A stretch of DNA of 64,000 nt from Thermus composti (GCF_014647535.1 NZ_BMPJ01000008.1:24045-88044), one strand, 5' to 3'. Shown: positions 1 through 10,353, numbered from the stretch's first letter. The notes: generated by a model from the sequence alone, not told the origin. Numbers and translations are program-made.

Positions 1-8
1 CCTTCCCC

Positions 9-455
9 CTACTTCAGGCCAAGCTTCTTCCGCTCCTCGTAGACCTGCTGGGGGGTGAGCTTCTTGGCCCGCAGGGCCTTCACTTCCTGCGCGGTGAAGG
101 GCTTAAAGCCCTTGACCTTCTTGTTGTCCCCCCAGGCGGTGGCGATGTGGTTGAGGATGGCGGCGATCTCCTCGTCCTTAAGCTGGCCGAAGCCGGGCAT
201 AACGCCGTTGTACTTCATCCCCTTCACCTCAATCTGCCCCTGGAGGCCGTAGAGGAGGACCTGGATCAGGTACTCCCGCCCGCCCTTGGCGTTCAGGATC
301 TCCGCCACATGCCCGGCCAGGGGCGGGAAGGCTCCGGGGAGGCCTTGGCCGTTCGGTTGATGGCAGGCCGCGCACTGGGCGTAGAGCTTGGCGCCGTCCG
401 CCTGGGCTAGGGCTAGGCCGCCGAGAAGGAGGAGCGCCACAAGGGTCCGCTTCAT
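9..455 (-). CDS. cycA: cytochrome c552, periplasmic electron carrier
   Basis: Small soluble c-type cytochrome that passes electrons from the bc complex to ba3/caa3 oxidases in the periplasm. A 17-residue signal peptide (MKRT, a Leu-rich core, ALA) precedes QADG, the mature N-terminus known for Thermus c552. The heme motif CAACH lies at residues 28-32. Met86 in NGVMPGF is the expected sixth ligand, equal to mature Met69. The Lys-rich C-terminal extension is typical of the Thermus protein. It is transcribed away from the cytochrome maturation genes that build it. It differs at several positions from the T. thermophilus sequence as I remember it. Confidence 0.95.
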   Translation of the reverse strand: MKRTLVALLLLGGLALAQADGAKLYAQCAACHQPNGQGLPGAFPPLAGHVAEILNAKGGREYLIQVLLYGLQGQIEVKGMKYNGVMPGFGQLKDEEIAAILNHIATAWGDNKKVKGFKPFTAQEVKALRAKKLTPQQVYEERKKLGLK

Positions 456-473
456 CTTTACCCTCCGGGGTAT

Positions 474-502
474 AGTGTAGTTTTGCTCCTTGCGCGTTTC
501 AA
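474..502 (-). promoter_or_regulatory. sigma-A promoter of cycA
   Basis: On the minus strand TTGAAA (497-502), a 17-base spacer and TACACT (474-479) lie just upstream of cycA, giving a short leader with GGAGG ahead of the ATG. Spacing and boxes fit a housekeeping promoter; no experimental support. Confidence 0.65.
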
Positions 503-548
503 GAGGCGGCGGGGTCAGGGGTTTAGGAGCATCTGGCTCACCCTGCCC

Positions 549-554
549 TAGGAT
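549..554 (+). promoter_or_regulatory. -10 box of the cytochrome maturation operon
   Basis: TAGGAT ends 6 bases before the ATG at 561, the spacing seen at many other starts here and expected for a leaderless transcript. No convincing -35 box is visible. Confidence 0.45.
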
Positions 555-560
555 GGGGGT

Positions 561-1229
561 ATGACGCTTTCCCTGACGGCGGCCTTTTTGGCGGGGGTGC
601 TCTCCTTCCTCTCCCCTTGCGTGCTTCCCCTCGTCCCCACCTACCTCTTCTACCTGGGGGGGGAGCGGGGGCGCCCCCTCTTCAACGCCCTCTTCTTCAT
701 CCTGGGCTTTGGGGCGGTCTTCTTCCTCCTAGGGCTTCCCTTCACCCTCCTTGGAGGGCTTCTCTCTGAGCACCGACAGACCCTGGCCCGCGTGGGCGGG
801 GTGGTCCTCGTCCTCTTCGGCCTCTACATGCTGGGCTTAAGGCCCAGGTGGGGGGTTTCCCTCCGCTACGAGGGGGAGACCTCCCGCCCCTTGGGGGCCT
901 TCCTTCTTGGGGCCACCCTGGGCCTGGGCTGGACCCCCTGCATCGGCCCCATCCTGGGGGGGATCCTCACCCTGACGGCGGTGGGGGGCGGGGTCCACCT
1001 CCTTTTGGCCTACATCCTGGGCCTGGCGGTGCCCTTTTTGCTGGTGGCCCTCTTCGCCGACCGCCTCAAAGGGTGGCTCAGGCGGGCGGGCCGGCTTTCC
1101 CACTACGTGGAGGTGCTGGCGGGGGTGGTCCTGGTTTTGGTGGGGGTCCTCCTCTTCACCGGCTCCTTCACCGCCCTCAACACCTTCTTCCTGCGCATCA
1201 CCCCCGAGTGGCTCCAGAGGTACCTCTAG
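561..1229 (+). CDS. ccdA: CcdA-type thiol-disulfide transporter
   Basis: Membrane protein that moves reducing equivalents from cytoplasmic thioredoxin to periplasmic thioredoxin-like proteins, keeping apocytochrome cysteines reduced for heme attachment. About six hydrophobic helices span 222 residues, the short CcdA length. The two redox cysteines sit in the usual contexts, Cys20 (FLSPCVLP) and Cys127 (GWTPCIGP). It heads the ccm run, and its likely partner is the thioredoxin-like CcmG at 5689. The start is supported by a -10 box 6 bases upstream. Confidence 0.9.
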   Translation: MTLSLTAAFLAGVLSFLSPCVLPLVPTYLFYLGGERGRPLFNALFFILGFGAVFFLLGLPFTLLGGLLSEHRQTLARVGGVVLVLFGLYMLGLRPRWGVSLRYEGETSRPLGAFLLGATLGLGWTPCIGPILGGILTLTAVGGGVHLLLAYILGLAVPFLLVALFADRLKGWLRRAGRLSHYVEVLAGVVLVLVGVLLFTGSFTALNTFFLRITPEWLQRYL

Positions 1230-1269
1230 GACCTTTGTCCCCGGAGTCTTCGCCTAGACTGGTGGAGGC

Positions 1270-1839
1270 ATGCTCTTGCGCCTCGAGGCCGTTTCCAAGC
1301 GCTTTGGCCAGGACTGGGTTTTTCGCGACCTAAGCCTTTCCCTAAAGCGGGGAGAGGTGGTGGCCCTCTTGGGCCCGAATGGAAGCGGCAAGACCACCCT
1401 CCTCCGCCTCATGGCGGGGCTTCTTAAGCCCACGAGGGGGCGGGTGGTGCGCCAGGGGCGGGCCCTTTTCCTCCCCAACCCCCCCGCCTTCCACCGCCGC
1501 CTCACCGCCCGGGAGCACCTCCTCTTTGACCTGGGCTTCCACGGGGTGGCGGGGGACTGGGAGGCGGCCCTGACCCGCTTCGCCCTCCCCCCGGACCTTC
1601 CCCTCGCCGCCTTCTCCAGCGGGATGAAGAAGCGCCTTGCCCTTGCCCGCCTCCTCCTCCTTAGGCCCGACCTCTGGCTTTTGGACGAGCCGGAGACGGC
1701 CTTGGACCAGGAGGGGCGGAAGCTCCTTCTGGAGGTCTTGGAGGAGGCCCGGAGGGACGCCGGGGTGGTCCTCGCTACCCACGACCGGGCCTTGGCCGAG
1801 GCGGTGGCCGACCGGGCGGTGGGGCTGGGGGCGGCGTGA
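1270..1839 (+). CDS. ccmA: heme exporter ATP-binding protein CcmA
   Basis: ATPase of the CcmAB complex, which drives release of heme-loaded CcmE in cytochrome c System I. At 189 residues it is a compact ABC domain: Walker A GPNGSGKT at 35-42, a divergent signature FSSGMKKR, and Walker B ending LLDEPE. The start is preceded by GGTGGAGG. Its last bases overlap ccmB (GTGA), indicating translational coupling. The FSSG signature departs from LSGGQ but still has the central Ser-Gly. Confidence 0.88.
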   Translation: MLLRLEAVSKRFGQDWVFRDLSLSLKRGEVVALLGPNGSGKTTLLRLMAGLLKPTRGRVVRQGRALFLPNPPAFHRRLTAREHLLFDLGFHGVAGDWEAALTRFALPPDLPLAAFSSGMKKRLALARLLLLRPDLWLLDEPETALDQEGRKLLLEVLEEARRDAGVVLATHDRALAEAVADRAVGLGAA

Positions 1840-2501
1840 GGCGGGTCTGGCTTTTGGCCCTTAGGGACCTCCGCCTCGAGGTGCGGGACCGCGCGGGGGT
1901 CCTCTCCGTGCTGGCCTTCTTCGGGGTGATGCTCTTCGTCATGGCCCTGGCCTTGGGGCCGGAGGAGGCCCCCTTGCGCCGGGCCGCCCCCGGGGTCTTG
2001 TGGGTGGCCTTGGCCTTCATGAGCACCCTCCTCGCCACCCGGGCCTTCGCCCTGGAGGTGGAGGAAAACACCCTAGACGACCTCCTCCTCACCCCCGGGG
2101 GCAAGGAGTGGGTCTACCTGGGCAAGCTCCTTTTCCAGCTTCTCCTCCTCCTTCCCCTTTCCGCCTTGGCCCTCCTCCTTTCGGCGGGGCTCTTTTACCT
2201 GCCCCTGGCCCGGGCCCCGGCCCTCCTCCTCACCCTGGCCCTGGGGGTCTTGGGCTACGCCAGTGTGGCCACCTTCTACGCTGGCCTATTGGCCCGGCTT
2301 AGGGGGCGGGAGGTCCTTCTGCCCCTCCTCCTCTTCTCCCTGGTGGTGCCCGTGGTCCTGGCTTCGGTGCGGGCCACGGTGGGGCTTGCGGAGGGGCTTC
2401 CCCTGGAGGAGGTGGCCCCTTGGTGGCAGCTTCTTTTGGTCTTTGACCTGGTCTACATCACCGCCAGCGCCCTCCTCTTTCCTCTGGTGCTGGAGGGGTA
2501 A
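1836..2501 (+). CDS. ccmB: heme exporter membrane protein CcmB
   Basis: Integral membrane partner of CcmA. The 221-residue protein has about six hydrophobic segments and matches CcmB in length and in its opening RDLRLEVRDRAG. It starts with GTG at 1836, inside the TGA of ccmA. A 56-base gap separates it from ccmC, the largest gap between ccm genes, so a second promoter there is possible, but no good -35/-10 pair with proper spacing was found. Confidence 0.85.
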   Translation: MRRVWLLALRDLRLEVRDRAGVLSVLAFFGVMLFVMALALGPEEAPLRRAAPGVLWVALAFMSTLLATRAFALEVEENTLDDLLLTPGGKEWVYLGKLLFQLLLLLPLSALALLLSAGLFYLPLARAPALLLTLALGVLGYASVATFYAGLLARLRGREVLLPLLLFSLVVPVVLASVRATVGLAEGLPLEEVAPWWQLLLVFDLVYITASALLFPLVLEG

Positions 2502-2557
2502 GGGGGTTTACAGAAGCTTCATCCTACCTGGCTATGCTGGTTTTTGGGGGTTAAAAG

Positions 2558-3244
2558 ATGCTGAAGACGCAAACGCCGAGCCGCCCCGATGCCCTCACCT
2601 GGGTCTTCCTGGGGCTTGGGCTCTTGCTTTTGCCCCTTGGGCTTTACCTGGCCCTCGCCGCCCCGCCCGACGTGAACCAAGGCTATCTGGTGCGCATCAT
2701 GTACCTGCACGTGCCCACCGCCTGGGTGGGATACCTGGCCTTTTTCGTCACCTTCCTCTACTCCCTCCTTTACCTCTTTCGCCAGGACCCCCGCCACGAC
2801 CGGGTGGCCCTGGCCAGCGCCGAGATCGGCCTCGTCTTCATGGGCCTCGCCCTGGTGACGGGGATGCTCTGGGCAAGGCCCACCTGGGGGGTCTACTGGA
2901 CCTGGGAGCCTAGGCTCACCACCACGGCCATCCTCTTCGCCGTCTACCTGGGCTACTTCCTCCTGCGGGGGGCCATTGAGGACCCCGAGCTTCGCCGCAA
3001 GGCGGCGGCGGCCGTGGGCGTTTTGGGCTTCCTCAACGTGCCCATCAGCTACATGTCGGTGAAGTGGTGGCGGAGCCTGCACCAGACCCAGTCCATTGAC
3101 CTCACCACGGGCCGGATCCACATGGACCCCGCCATGCTCCAGGCCCTGCTTTTCAACCTCCTGGTCTTCACCCTGCTCTACCTGGGTTTCACGCGCTTTA
3201 GGGCCATGGTGGCGGCCCTGGAAGAAGCGAAGGAGGAGGCGTGA
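2558..3244 (+). CDS. ccmC: heme lyase/heme handling protein CcmC
   Basis: Membrane protein that presents heme to CcmE. Six hydrophobic helices surround the tryptophan-rich heme motif WGVYWTWEPRLT at 110-121, flanked by candidate heme-ligand histidines His51 (YLHVP) and His175 (SLHQT). In the classic motif the residue before x-RLT is Asp (WD.RLT); here it is Glu, a conservative change. It overlaps ccmD by one base (TGATG). Confidence 0.92.
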   Translation: MLKTQTPSRPDALTWVFLGLGLLLLPLGLYLALAAPPDVNQGYLVRIMYLHVPTAWVGYLAFFVTFLYSLLYLFRQDPRHDRVALASAEIGLVFMGLALVTGMLWARPTWGVYWTWEPRLTTTAILFAVYLGYFLLRGAIEDPELRRKAAAAVGVLGFLNVPISYMSVKWWRSLHQTQSIDLTTGRIHMDPAMLQALLFNLLVFTLLYLGFTRFRAMVAALEEAKEEA

Positions 3245-3339
3245 TGGGAGTCTTCGTCGCCTGGGTCTATGTGCTCACCTACCTCGCCGTCTTCGGCTAT
3301 TTGGCCTACCTCTTCTGGCGCTATAGGAGGGCGCGGTGA
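3244..3339 (+). CDS. ccmD: CcmD-like single-pass membrane peptide
   Basis: A 31-residue ORF beginning MGVFVAWVYVLTY and ending in the basic tail RYRRAR. It is one transmembrane helix followed by positive charges, the typical CcmD architecture. The ATG at 3244 overlaps the ccmC stop and its TGA overlaps the GTG of ccmE. Position between ccmC and ccmE, size and topology identify it. CcmD stabilises release of holo-CcmE from CcmABC. Confidence 0.85.
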   Translation: MGVFVAWVYVLTYLAVFGYLAYLFWRYRRAR

Positions 3340-3764
3340 GGGGGAAGTACCTTCTTGGCATCCTGGTCATCCTGGGCGCCCTGGGGTACATGGTCTTCGG
3401 GGGGCTTGGGCGGAACCTGGTCTACTTCCTCACCCCTTCCGAGTACCTCCAGGACCAGGCCAGGTACCAAAACCGCTCTGTGCGCCTGGGGGGGTTGGTG
3501 AAGCCGGGCACCGTTCAGTACGACAAGGACCGGCTGGAGCTCCGCTTCGTCCTCACCGACGGGGTGGCGGAGGTCCCCGTCCTTCACAAGGGCACGCCCC
3601 CGGGGATGTTCAAGGAGGGGCAAGGGGTGGTGGTGGAGGGGCGCTTCCAGGAGGGGGTCTTCCAGGGGACCAACCTTCTGGTGAAGCACTCGGAGGCCTA
3701 CCAGGCCCCCAAGGAAGGCTGGACCCCGGAGGAGGTGCGCAAGCTCATTGAGGAGGCCCAATGA
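3336..3764 (+). CDS. ccmE: heme chaperone CcmE
   Basis: Membrane-anchored periplasmic protein that binds heme covalently through a histidine and hands it to CcmF. An N-terminal transmembrane segment (about residues 5-25) precedes a beta-barrel domain. The motif NLLVKHSEAY puts the heme-binding His at 118 and the axial Tyr at 122, matching the H-x3-Y spacing of System I CcmE. It starts with GTG at 3336, overlapping ccmD, and overlaps ccmF by ATGA. Confidence 0.93.
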   Translation: MRGKYLLGILVILGALGYMVFGGLGRNLVYFLTPSEYLQDQARYQNRSVRLGGLVKPGTVQYDKDRLELRFVLTDGVAEVPVLHKGTPPGMFKEGQGVVVEGRFQEGVFQGTNLLVKHSEAYQAPKEGWTPEEVRKLIEEAQ

Positions 3765-5692
3765 CCCCGGCTCTTCTCGGCAACCTAGGCGTGAGCCTCA
3801 CCTTGGCCTTTAGTCTCCTGGGCCTGGGCCTTTCCCTCCTCGCCTACCTCCAGGGGGATGGGCGTTTCCTGAAGGGGGCAAAAAGCCTGGTCCTGCCCGC
3901 TTTTCTCGCCGCCTCGGCCGCCTTCCTTGCCCTGGAGTGGGCCCTCCTCACCCACGACTTCTCCTTGGCCTATGTGGCCAGGAACCACTCCACCAAGGAC
4001 CCCCTCTGGGTGACCCTGGTGACGCCTTGGGCGGCCCTGGAGGGGAGCATCCTCCTCTGGGGCCTCCTCCAGACCCTCTACACCCTGCTCGCAAGCCGCA
4101 AGCTCTTGGACCCCTGGCGGGCCTCCCTGGTCCTCGCCGTGCTCTTCGGCATCCAAGTTTTCTTCTTTGGGGTCATGGCCACCATCGCCAGCCCCTTTGA
4201 GACCCTGCCCGACCCGCCTCCCGACGGCGTGGGCCCGAACCCCCTTCTCCAGAACCACTGGATGATGGCCGTCCACCCCGTCCTCATGTACCTGGGCTTC
4301 GTGGGCCTGAGCGTCCCTTACGCCTATGCCGTGGCGGCCATGGTCACCCGGCGCTACCAGACCTGGGTGGAGGAGACGCGCTGGTGGACCCTCATCGCCT
4401 GGGGTTTCCTCACCGCGGGGAAGGTGGCGGGGATGTGGTGGAGCTACGAGGTTCTGGGCTGGGGCGGGTACTGGGCCTGGGACCCCGTGGAAAACGCCAG
4501 CTTCATCCCCTGGCTCCTCGCCACGGCCTTCCTCCACACCGCCTTCGTCCAGCAGACCCGGGGGGCCTTCAAGACCTGGAACTTCGCCTTCGTGACCCTG
4601 GCCTTCGCCGCCACCGTCCTCGGCACCTTCCTCACCCGAAGCGGGGTGATCCAGTCGGTCCACGCCTTCGCCGAAGGCCCCGTGGGCCCCGCCTTTCTGG
4701 GCTTCTTCCTCCTCGCCACGGGCCTTGGCCTGGGCCTCCTTTCCCGAGTCTCCCGGGAGGTGCGGGACACCGCTCTTTTCCACCCCCTCTCCCGGGAGGG
4801 GGCGCTTCTCCTCGGGGCCTTTTTCTTCGCCGGATGGGCCCTCGTGGTGGTTCTCGGCACCTTCTACCCCCTTTTGGTGGAGGCCTTCACCGGGGCCAAG
4901 GTGAGCGTGGGGGCCCCCTTCTTCAACCAGGTTTCCGCCCCCCTGGGGGCGGGGATCCTCCTCCTCATGGGGGTGGGGCCCCTCCTCCCTTGGCGCAGGG
5001 CCCGGGAGGAGGTCTTGCGGAACCTCCTCGTCCTTCTCCTCGCCCTCGCCTTGGGGACCCTTTTGGGGCTTTCCCGCGGGTACGCCTTGGGGGCCTCCTT
5101 CGCCTTGGGGCTTTTCCTCTACAACGCCGCCGCCATCTATCTCCTTGCGCGGGAGGGGGTCTTGGCCCGGGTGCGGGCGGGGCTTTCTCCCTGGGGCTTT
5201 TTGGCGAACCGGAGGCGGGTGGGAAGCCTCGTGGTCCACTTCGCCGTGGCCCTCATGGGGCTTGGCATCGCCTTCAGCCAGACCTACCGCTTGGAGAGCG
5301 AGAAGACCCTCTACCGGGGAGAGGCTTGGGAGGCGGGGGGCGTGCGCATCACCTTCCAGGGGGTGCGGGCCCTGGACGAGGGGCGGCGCTTCGCCGTGGA
5401 GGCCCTTTTGGAGACCGACCGCTTCGGGGAGGTCCGGCCCAGGCTCCACTTCTACCCCCAGATGAATAGCCCCCTTCCCGCCCCCAAGGTGGTCTACACC
5501 CCGGGGAACGACTACTACTTCCTCCTCATGGACTTTGACCGGGAAAAGGGGGAGTGGGCCTCCTTGAGGCTCATCGTCACCCCCTTGGTCTTCTGGATGT
5601 GGGTGGCGGGGGGGCTTATGGCCCTCGGCACCCTTTACATCCTCTGGCCCGCGGCGCGGGCCGAGGAGGCCAAGGGGGTGAGCCCGGCGTGA
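3761..5692 (+). CDS. ccmF: cytochrome c heme lyase CcmF
   Basis: Large multi-pass protein that joins heme to apocytochrome CXXCH motifs. At 643 residues it has the usual length. The heme-binding tryptophan motif WGGYWAWDP is at 234-242, with conserved histidines near 172 (VHP), 259 (FLHT) and 301 (SVHAF). A C-terminal periplasmic region of about 100 residues (about 495-610) precedes a final helix. It overlaps ccmE and ccmG by 4 bases each. Confidence 0.95.
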   Translation: MTPALLGNLGVSLTLAFSLLGLGLSLLAYLQGDGRFLKGAKSLVLPAFLAASAAFLALEWALLTHDFSLAYVARNHSTKDPLWVTLVTPWAALEGSILLWGLLQTLYTLLASRKLLDPWRASLVLAVLFGIQVFFFGVMATIASPFETLPDPPPDGVGPNPLLQNHWMMAVHPVLMYLGFVGLSVPYAYAVAAMVTRRYQTWVEETRWWTLIAWGFLTAGKVAGMWWSYEVLGWGGYWAWDPVENASFIPWLLATAFLHTAFVQQTRGAFKTWNFAFVTLAFAATVLGTFLTRSGVIQSVHAFAEGPVGPAFLGFFLLATGLGLGLLSRVSREVRDTALFHPLSREGALLLGAFFFAGWALVVVLGTFYPLLVEAFTGAKVSVGAPFFNQVSAPLGAGILLLMGVGPLLPWRRAREEVLRNLLVLLLALALGTLLGLSRGYALGASFALGLFLYNAAAIYLLAREGVLARVRAGLSPWGFLANRRRVGSLVVHFAVALMGLGIAFSQTYRLESEKTLYRGEAWEAGGVRITFQGVRALDEGRRFAVEALLETDRFGEVRPRLHFYPQMNSPLPAPKVVYTPGNDYYFLLMDFDREKGEWASLRLIVTPLVFWMWVAGGLMALGTLYILWPAARAEEAKGVSPA

Positions 5693-6225
5693 GGGGGGGA
5701 CTCTGGCTCCTCCTGATCCTGGCCCTTGGGGGCCTTTTCTGGTGGGGGATGCAGCGGGACCCTAGGGAGCTCCCCTCTGTCCTCGCCCAAGAGCGGAGGC
5801 CCGCCCCCGATTTCGCCCTCCCCCTCCTTCCCCCCTACCGGGCGGCGTGGGGGGAGACCTTCCGCCTCGCCGATCACCTGGGGAAAAAGCCCGTTGTGAT
5901 CAACTTCTGGGCCAGCTGGTGCTACCCCGCCTGCTACGAGGAGGCGCCGGTCCTCGAGGCCTTTTGGCGCCGCCACCGGGACCAGGTCCTTTTCGTGGGG
6001 GTGAACTTCCAGGACAAGGAGCTCGAGGCCCTGAGGTTCATCGCCCAGTTCGGCCTCACCTTCCCCCAGGTTTACGACCCCCGGGGCCGGGTGGGGGTGG
6101 ACTACGGGGTGCGCGGGGTGCCCGAGACCTTCTTCATTGACCGGGAGGGCCGGGTTTTGGCCCGGCACGCCGGGGCCGTGGACGAAGCAACCCTGGCCCG
6201 CTACCTAGAGGAGGCCTTGCGATGA
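5689..6225 (+). CDS. ccmG: thioredoxin-like CcmG/TlpA with CXXXC active site
   Basis: Membrane-anchored periplasmic thioredoxin-fold protein expected to reduce apocytochrome disulfides. The GTG at 5689 lies in the ccmF stop and gives a 178-residue protein with an N-terminal anchor (RGGLWLLLILALGG). The fold is recognisable from VINFWASWC, GVNFQDKE and the cis-Pro motif GVPETFFID. The active site reads WCYPACYEE, three residues between the cysteines instead of two. I checked this against the DNA around 5920-5940 and the codons are unambiguous. Confidence 0.88.
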   Translation: MRGGLWLLLILALGGLFWWGMQRDPRELPSVLAQERRPAPDFALPLLPPYRAAWGETFRLADHLGKKPVVINFWASWCYPACYEEAPVLEAFWRRHRDQVLFVGVNFQDKELEALRFIAQFGLTFPQVYDPRGRVGVDYGVRGVPETFFIDREGRVLARHAGAVDEATLARYLEEALR

Positions 6226-6641
6226 GGTGGGTTCTTCTGCTCATGGCCTTGCTTCTTCCCGCCCTGGCCCAGGAAGGGCCACCCCCTGACCTTCCCCCGG
6301 AGGTCTTCCGCATCGCCCGGGAGCTCCGCTGCCCCGTCTGCCAGGGGGAGTCGGCGGCGGAGAGCAACTCCGGGGTGGCGGCGGAGATGCGCCGGATCAT
6401 CGCCGAGATGCTTCGGGAAGGAAAAACGGAAGAGGAGATCAAGGCCTTCTTCGTGGAGCGGTACGGGGAGTGGATCCTCTACGCCCCCCCGAGGCGGGGA
6501 GTGACCCTTTGGGTTTGGGTGCTCCCCCTTCTTGGGCTTCTTCTCCTCGGCCTTGGCCTTTTCGCCTACTTCCGGCCTCGGCCCCTTCCCAAGGAGCTCC
6601 TGGAGGAGGCGGAGCGCCGCCTTAAGGAGCCGCCAAGATGA
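6222..6641 (+). CDS. ccmH: cytochrome c maturation protein CcmH (CcmL/NrfF family)
   Basis: Thiol protein that binds apocytochrome and takes part in disulfide exchange with CcmG. A 17-residue signal sequence ends ALA. The signature LRCPVCQGESAAESN places the cysteines at 37 and 40. A helical domain follows, then one transmembrane helix at about 91-113. Length (139 residues) fits the single-domain CcmH family; the TPR part found in some fused versions is the next gene. Confidence 0.92.
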   Translation: MRWVLLLMALLLPALAQEGPPPDLPPEVFRIARELRCPVCQGESAAESNSGVAAEMRRIIAEMLREGKTEEEIKAFFVERYGEWILYAPPRRGVTLWVWVLPLLGLLLLGLGLFAYFRPRPLPKELLEEAERRLKEPPR

Positions 6642-7618
6642 CGGCCACCCTGCTTTTCCTCGCCCTCTTCCTCCTTGGCCTTTTCCTCGCCCTAAGGCCC
6701 CTTCTCGGGCCCAAAGAGCCTTTCCCCGAGCCCCCCAGGCGGGAGGAGCTTCTCCGGGAGCTAGAGGTCCTCAAGGAGGAGGTGGGGGCCCTGGAGGGAG
6801 AGGAAAAGAAGCGGGCCCTCGCCCGCATGGTGGAGGTGGAAAGGCTCTTGGAGGGCTACCGCCCCCCCGCCCCCCGGCCCTTCAACCCTTGGCCCGTGGC
6901 CCTGGTCCTGGGGGCGGTGGTCTTCCTCGGGGTAGGTCTTTGGCGCTACACCCTGCCCCGGCTTCCCGGGGAGACCCTCACCACCCAAAGGGCCGAGGCC
7001 CGGGAGCTTAGGGCTTTGGCGGAAAGGGCCCAAAGGACGGGGGCGGTGGAGGATCTCTTGGCCTGGGGCCGTAAGGCCTACGAGCTCCAGGCCTTTGACC
7101 AGGCGGCGGAGGCCTACCTAGAGGTTCTCAAGAAGGATCCCAAGAACGTGGAGGCGGTGCGCCGGGTGGGGATCCTCCTCTTCATGGGGGGGCGGCTGGA
7201 GGAGGCCCGGATTTTCCTGGAAATCGCCCAGGGCGCCGACCCCAAGGCCGCCGAGGGCTGGCTTTTCCTGGGGAACCTCTACTTCCAGGAAGGGCGGATG
7301 GAGGAGGCCATCGCCGCCTGGGAGAAGTACCTGGAGGCCGGAGGCGAGGCCCGGGAAAGGGTGGAGGCCCTGATCGCCATGGCCAAGGCCCAAGCTCAAG
7401 GGGGAAAGGACGGGAGGAGCGTCTACCAGGCCCGCTGCGCCGCCTGCCACGGGGCGCAAGGGGAAGGGGGCCTAGGCCCAAAGCTTAAGGGAAACCCCAT
7501 CCTGAAGGCTCCGGAGGCGGTGCGGGAGATCGTCTTAAAGGGCCGGGGGGCGATGCCCGCCATCCCTCTTTCCGAGGAGGAGCTTAAGGCCCTTTTGGAC
7601 TACCTGGGTAGCCTGTAG
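6638..7618 (+). CDS. CcmI-like TPR protein fused to a C-terminal cytochrome c domain
   Basis: Combines an apocytochrome chaperone with a heme domain in 326 residues. An N-terminal helix (about 3-23), a coiled region (about 33-70) and a second helix (about 86-101) match the CcmI/CycH membrane part. TPR-like repeats follow at about 140-250 (AFDQAAEAYLEVL, RMEEAIAAWEKYL). The last 70 residues are a cytochrome c domain: CAACH at 267-271, GGLGPKLKG, and Met306 in GAMPAIP as likely sixth ligand. CcmI proteins I know lack such a domain. It overlaps ccmH by 4 bases. Confidence 0.85.
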   Translation: MTATLLFLALFLLGLFLALRPLLGPKEPFPEPPRREELLRELEVLKEEVGALEGEEKKRALARMVEVERLLEGYRPPAPRPFNPWPVALVLGAVVFLGVGLWRYTLPRLPGETLTTQRAEARELRALAERAQRTGAVEDLLAWGRKAYELQAFDQAAEAYLEVLKKDPKNVEAVRRVGILLFMGGRLEEARIFLEIAQGADPKAAEGWLFLGNLYFQEGRMEEAIAAWEKYLEAGGEARERVEALIAMAKAQAQGGKDGRSVYQARCAACHGAQGEGGLGPKLKGNPILKAPEAVREIVLKGRGAMPAIPLSEEELKALLDYLGSL

Positions 7619-7620
7619 CC

Positions 7621-9859
<2,239 letters not shown>

Positions 9860-9870
<11 letters not shown>

Positions 9871-9889
9871 GGCGGGGGTGTGCTACACT
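9860..9889 (+). promoter_or_regulatory. probable rpsT-thx promoter
   Basis: TTGCCC (9860-9865), 18 bases, then TACACT (9884-9889) preceded by TGTG like an extended -10. The leader to ATG 9930 is about 33 bases. Confidence 0.5.
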
Positions 9890-9900
9890 TAGGCCTGGTC

Positions 9901-9915
9901 TGCCCCTTGGGGGCA
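9901..9915 (+). promoter_or_regulatory. small hairpin in the rpsT leader
   Basis: TGCCCC (9901-9906) can pair with GGGGCA (9910-9915) around a TTG loop, just ahead of the ribosome site AAAGGGGAG. A role in S20 feedback control is possible but only inferred. Confidence 0.35.
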
Positions 9916-9929
9916 CAAAGGGGAGAACG

Positions 9930-10229
9930 ATGGCGCAGAAGAAGCCCAAGAGGAACCTTTCCGCCCTGAAGCGGCACCGGCAGTCCTTGAAGCGCCGGCT
10001 TCGCAACAAGGCCAAGAAGTCGGCCATCAAGACCCTTGCCAAGAAGGCCATCCAGCTGGCCCAGGAGGGCAAGGCGGAGGAGGCCCTCAAGATCATGCGC
10101 AAGGCCGAGAGCCTCATTGACAAGGCGGCCAAGGGTTCCACCCTCCACAAGAACGCCGCCGCCCGGAGGAAGTCCCGGCTTATGCGCAAGGTCCACCAGC
10201 TCCTTTCCGCCCAGGGGCTTAGCGCCTAA
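9930..10229 (+). CDS. rpsT: 30S ribosomal protein S20
   Basis: Primary 16S rRNA-binding protein of the small subunit. The 99 residues are strongly basic and helical, beginning [20 protein letters not shown] as in Thermus S20. The C-terminus ([11 protein letters not shown]) is about seven residues shorter than the T. thermophilus protein as I recall it. The ribosome site is GGGGAG. The Thx gene follows after 9 bases, so both are probably one transcript. Confidence 0.96.
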   Translation: MAQKKPKRNLSALKRHRQSLKRRLRNKAKKSAIKTLAKKAIQLAQEGKAEEALKIMRKAESLIDKAAKGSTLHKNAAARRKSRLMRKVHQLLSAQGLSA

Positions 10230-10238
10230 GGAGGAGGC

Positions 10239-10325
10239 ATGGGTAAGGGCGACCGTCGCACCCGTAGGGGCAAGATCTGGCGGGGCACCTACGGCAAGTA
10301 CCGGCCCCGGAAGAAAAAGAAGTAG
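10239..10325 (+). CDS. thx: 30S ribosomal protein Thx (bS31)
   Basis: A 28-residue, very basic peptide beginning [20 protein letters not shown] and ending KKKK. It matches the small protein that fills a cavity in the 30S head of Thermus ribosomes. The ATG has GGAGGAGG directly upstream, and the gene sits 9 bases after rpsT. Its presence is a strong marker of Thermus and its relatives. Confidence 0.95.
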
Positions 10326-10353
10326 CCTCGAGGGGCCTTTCCCCTAAGGGGCT

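Noticed and set aside
3785..5449. Long minus-strand open frame opposite ccmF
   Set aside because: The protein is Gly/Pro/Glu/His-rich low-complexity sequence caused by GC-rich third positions of ccmF; no family match and no ribosome site.
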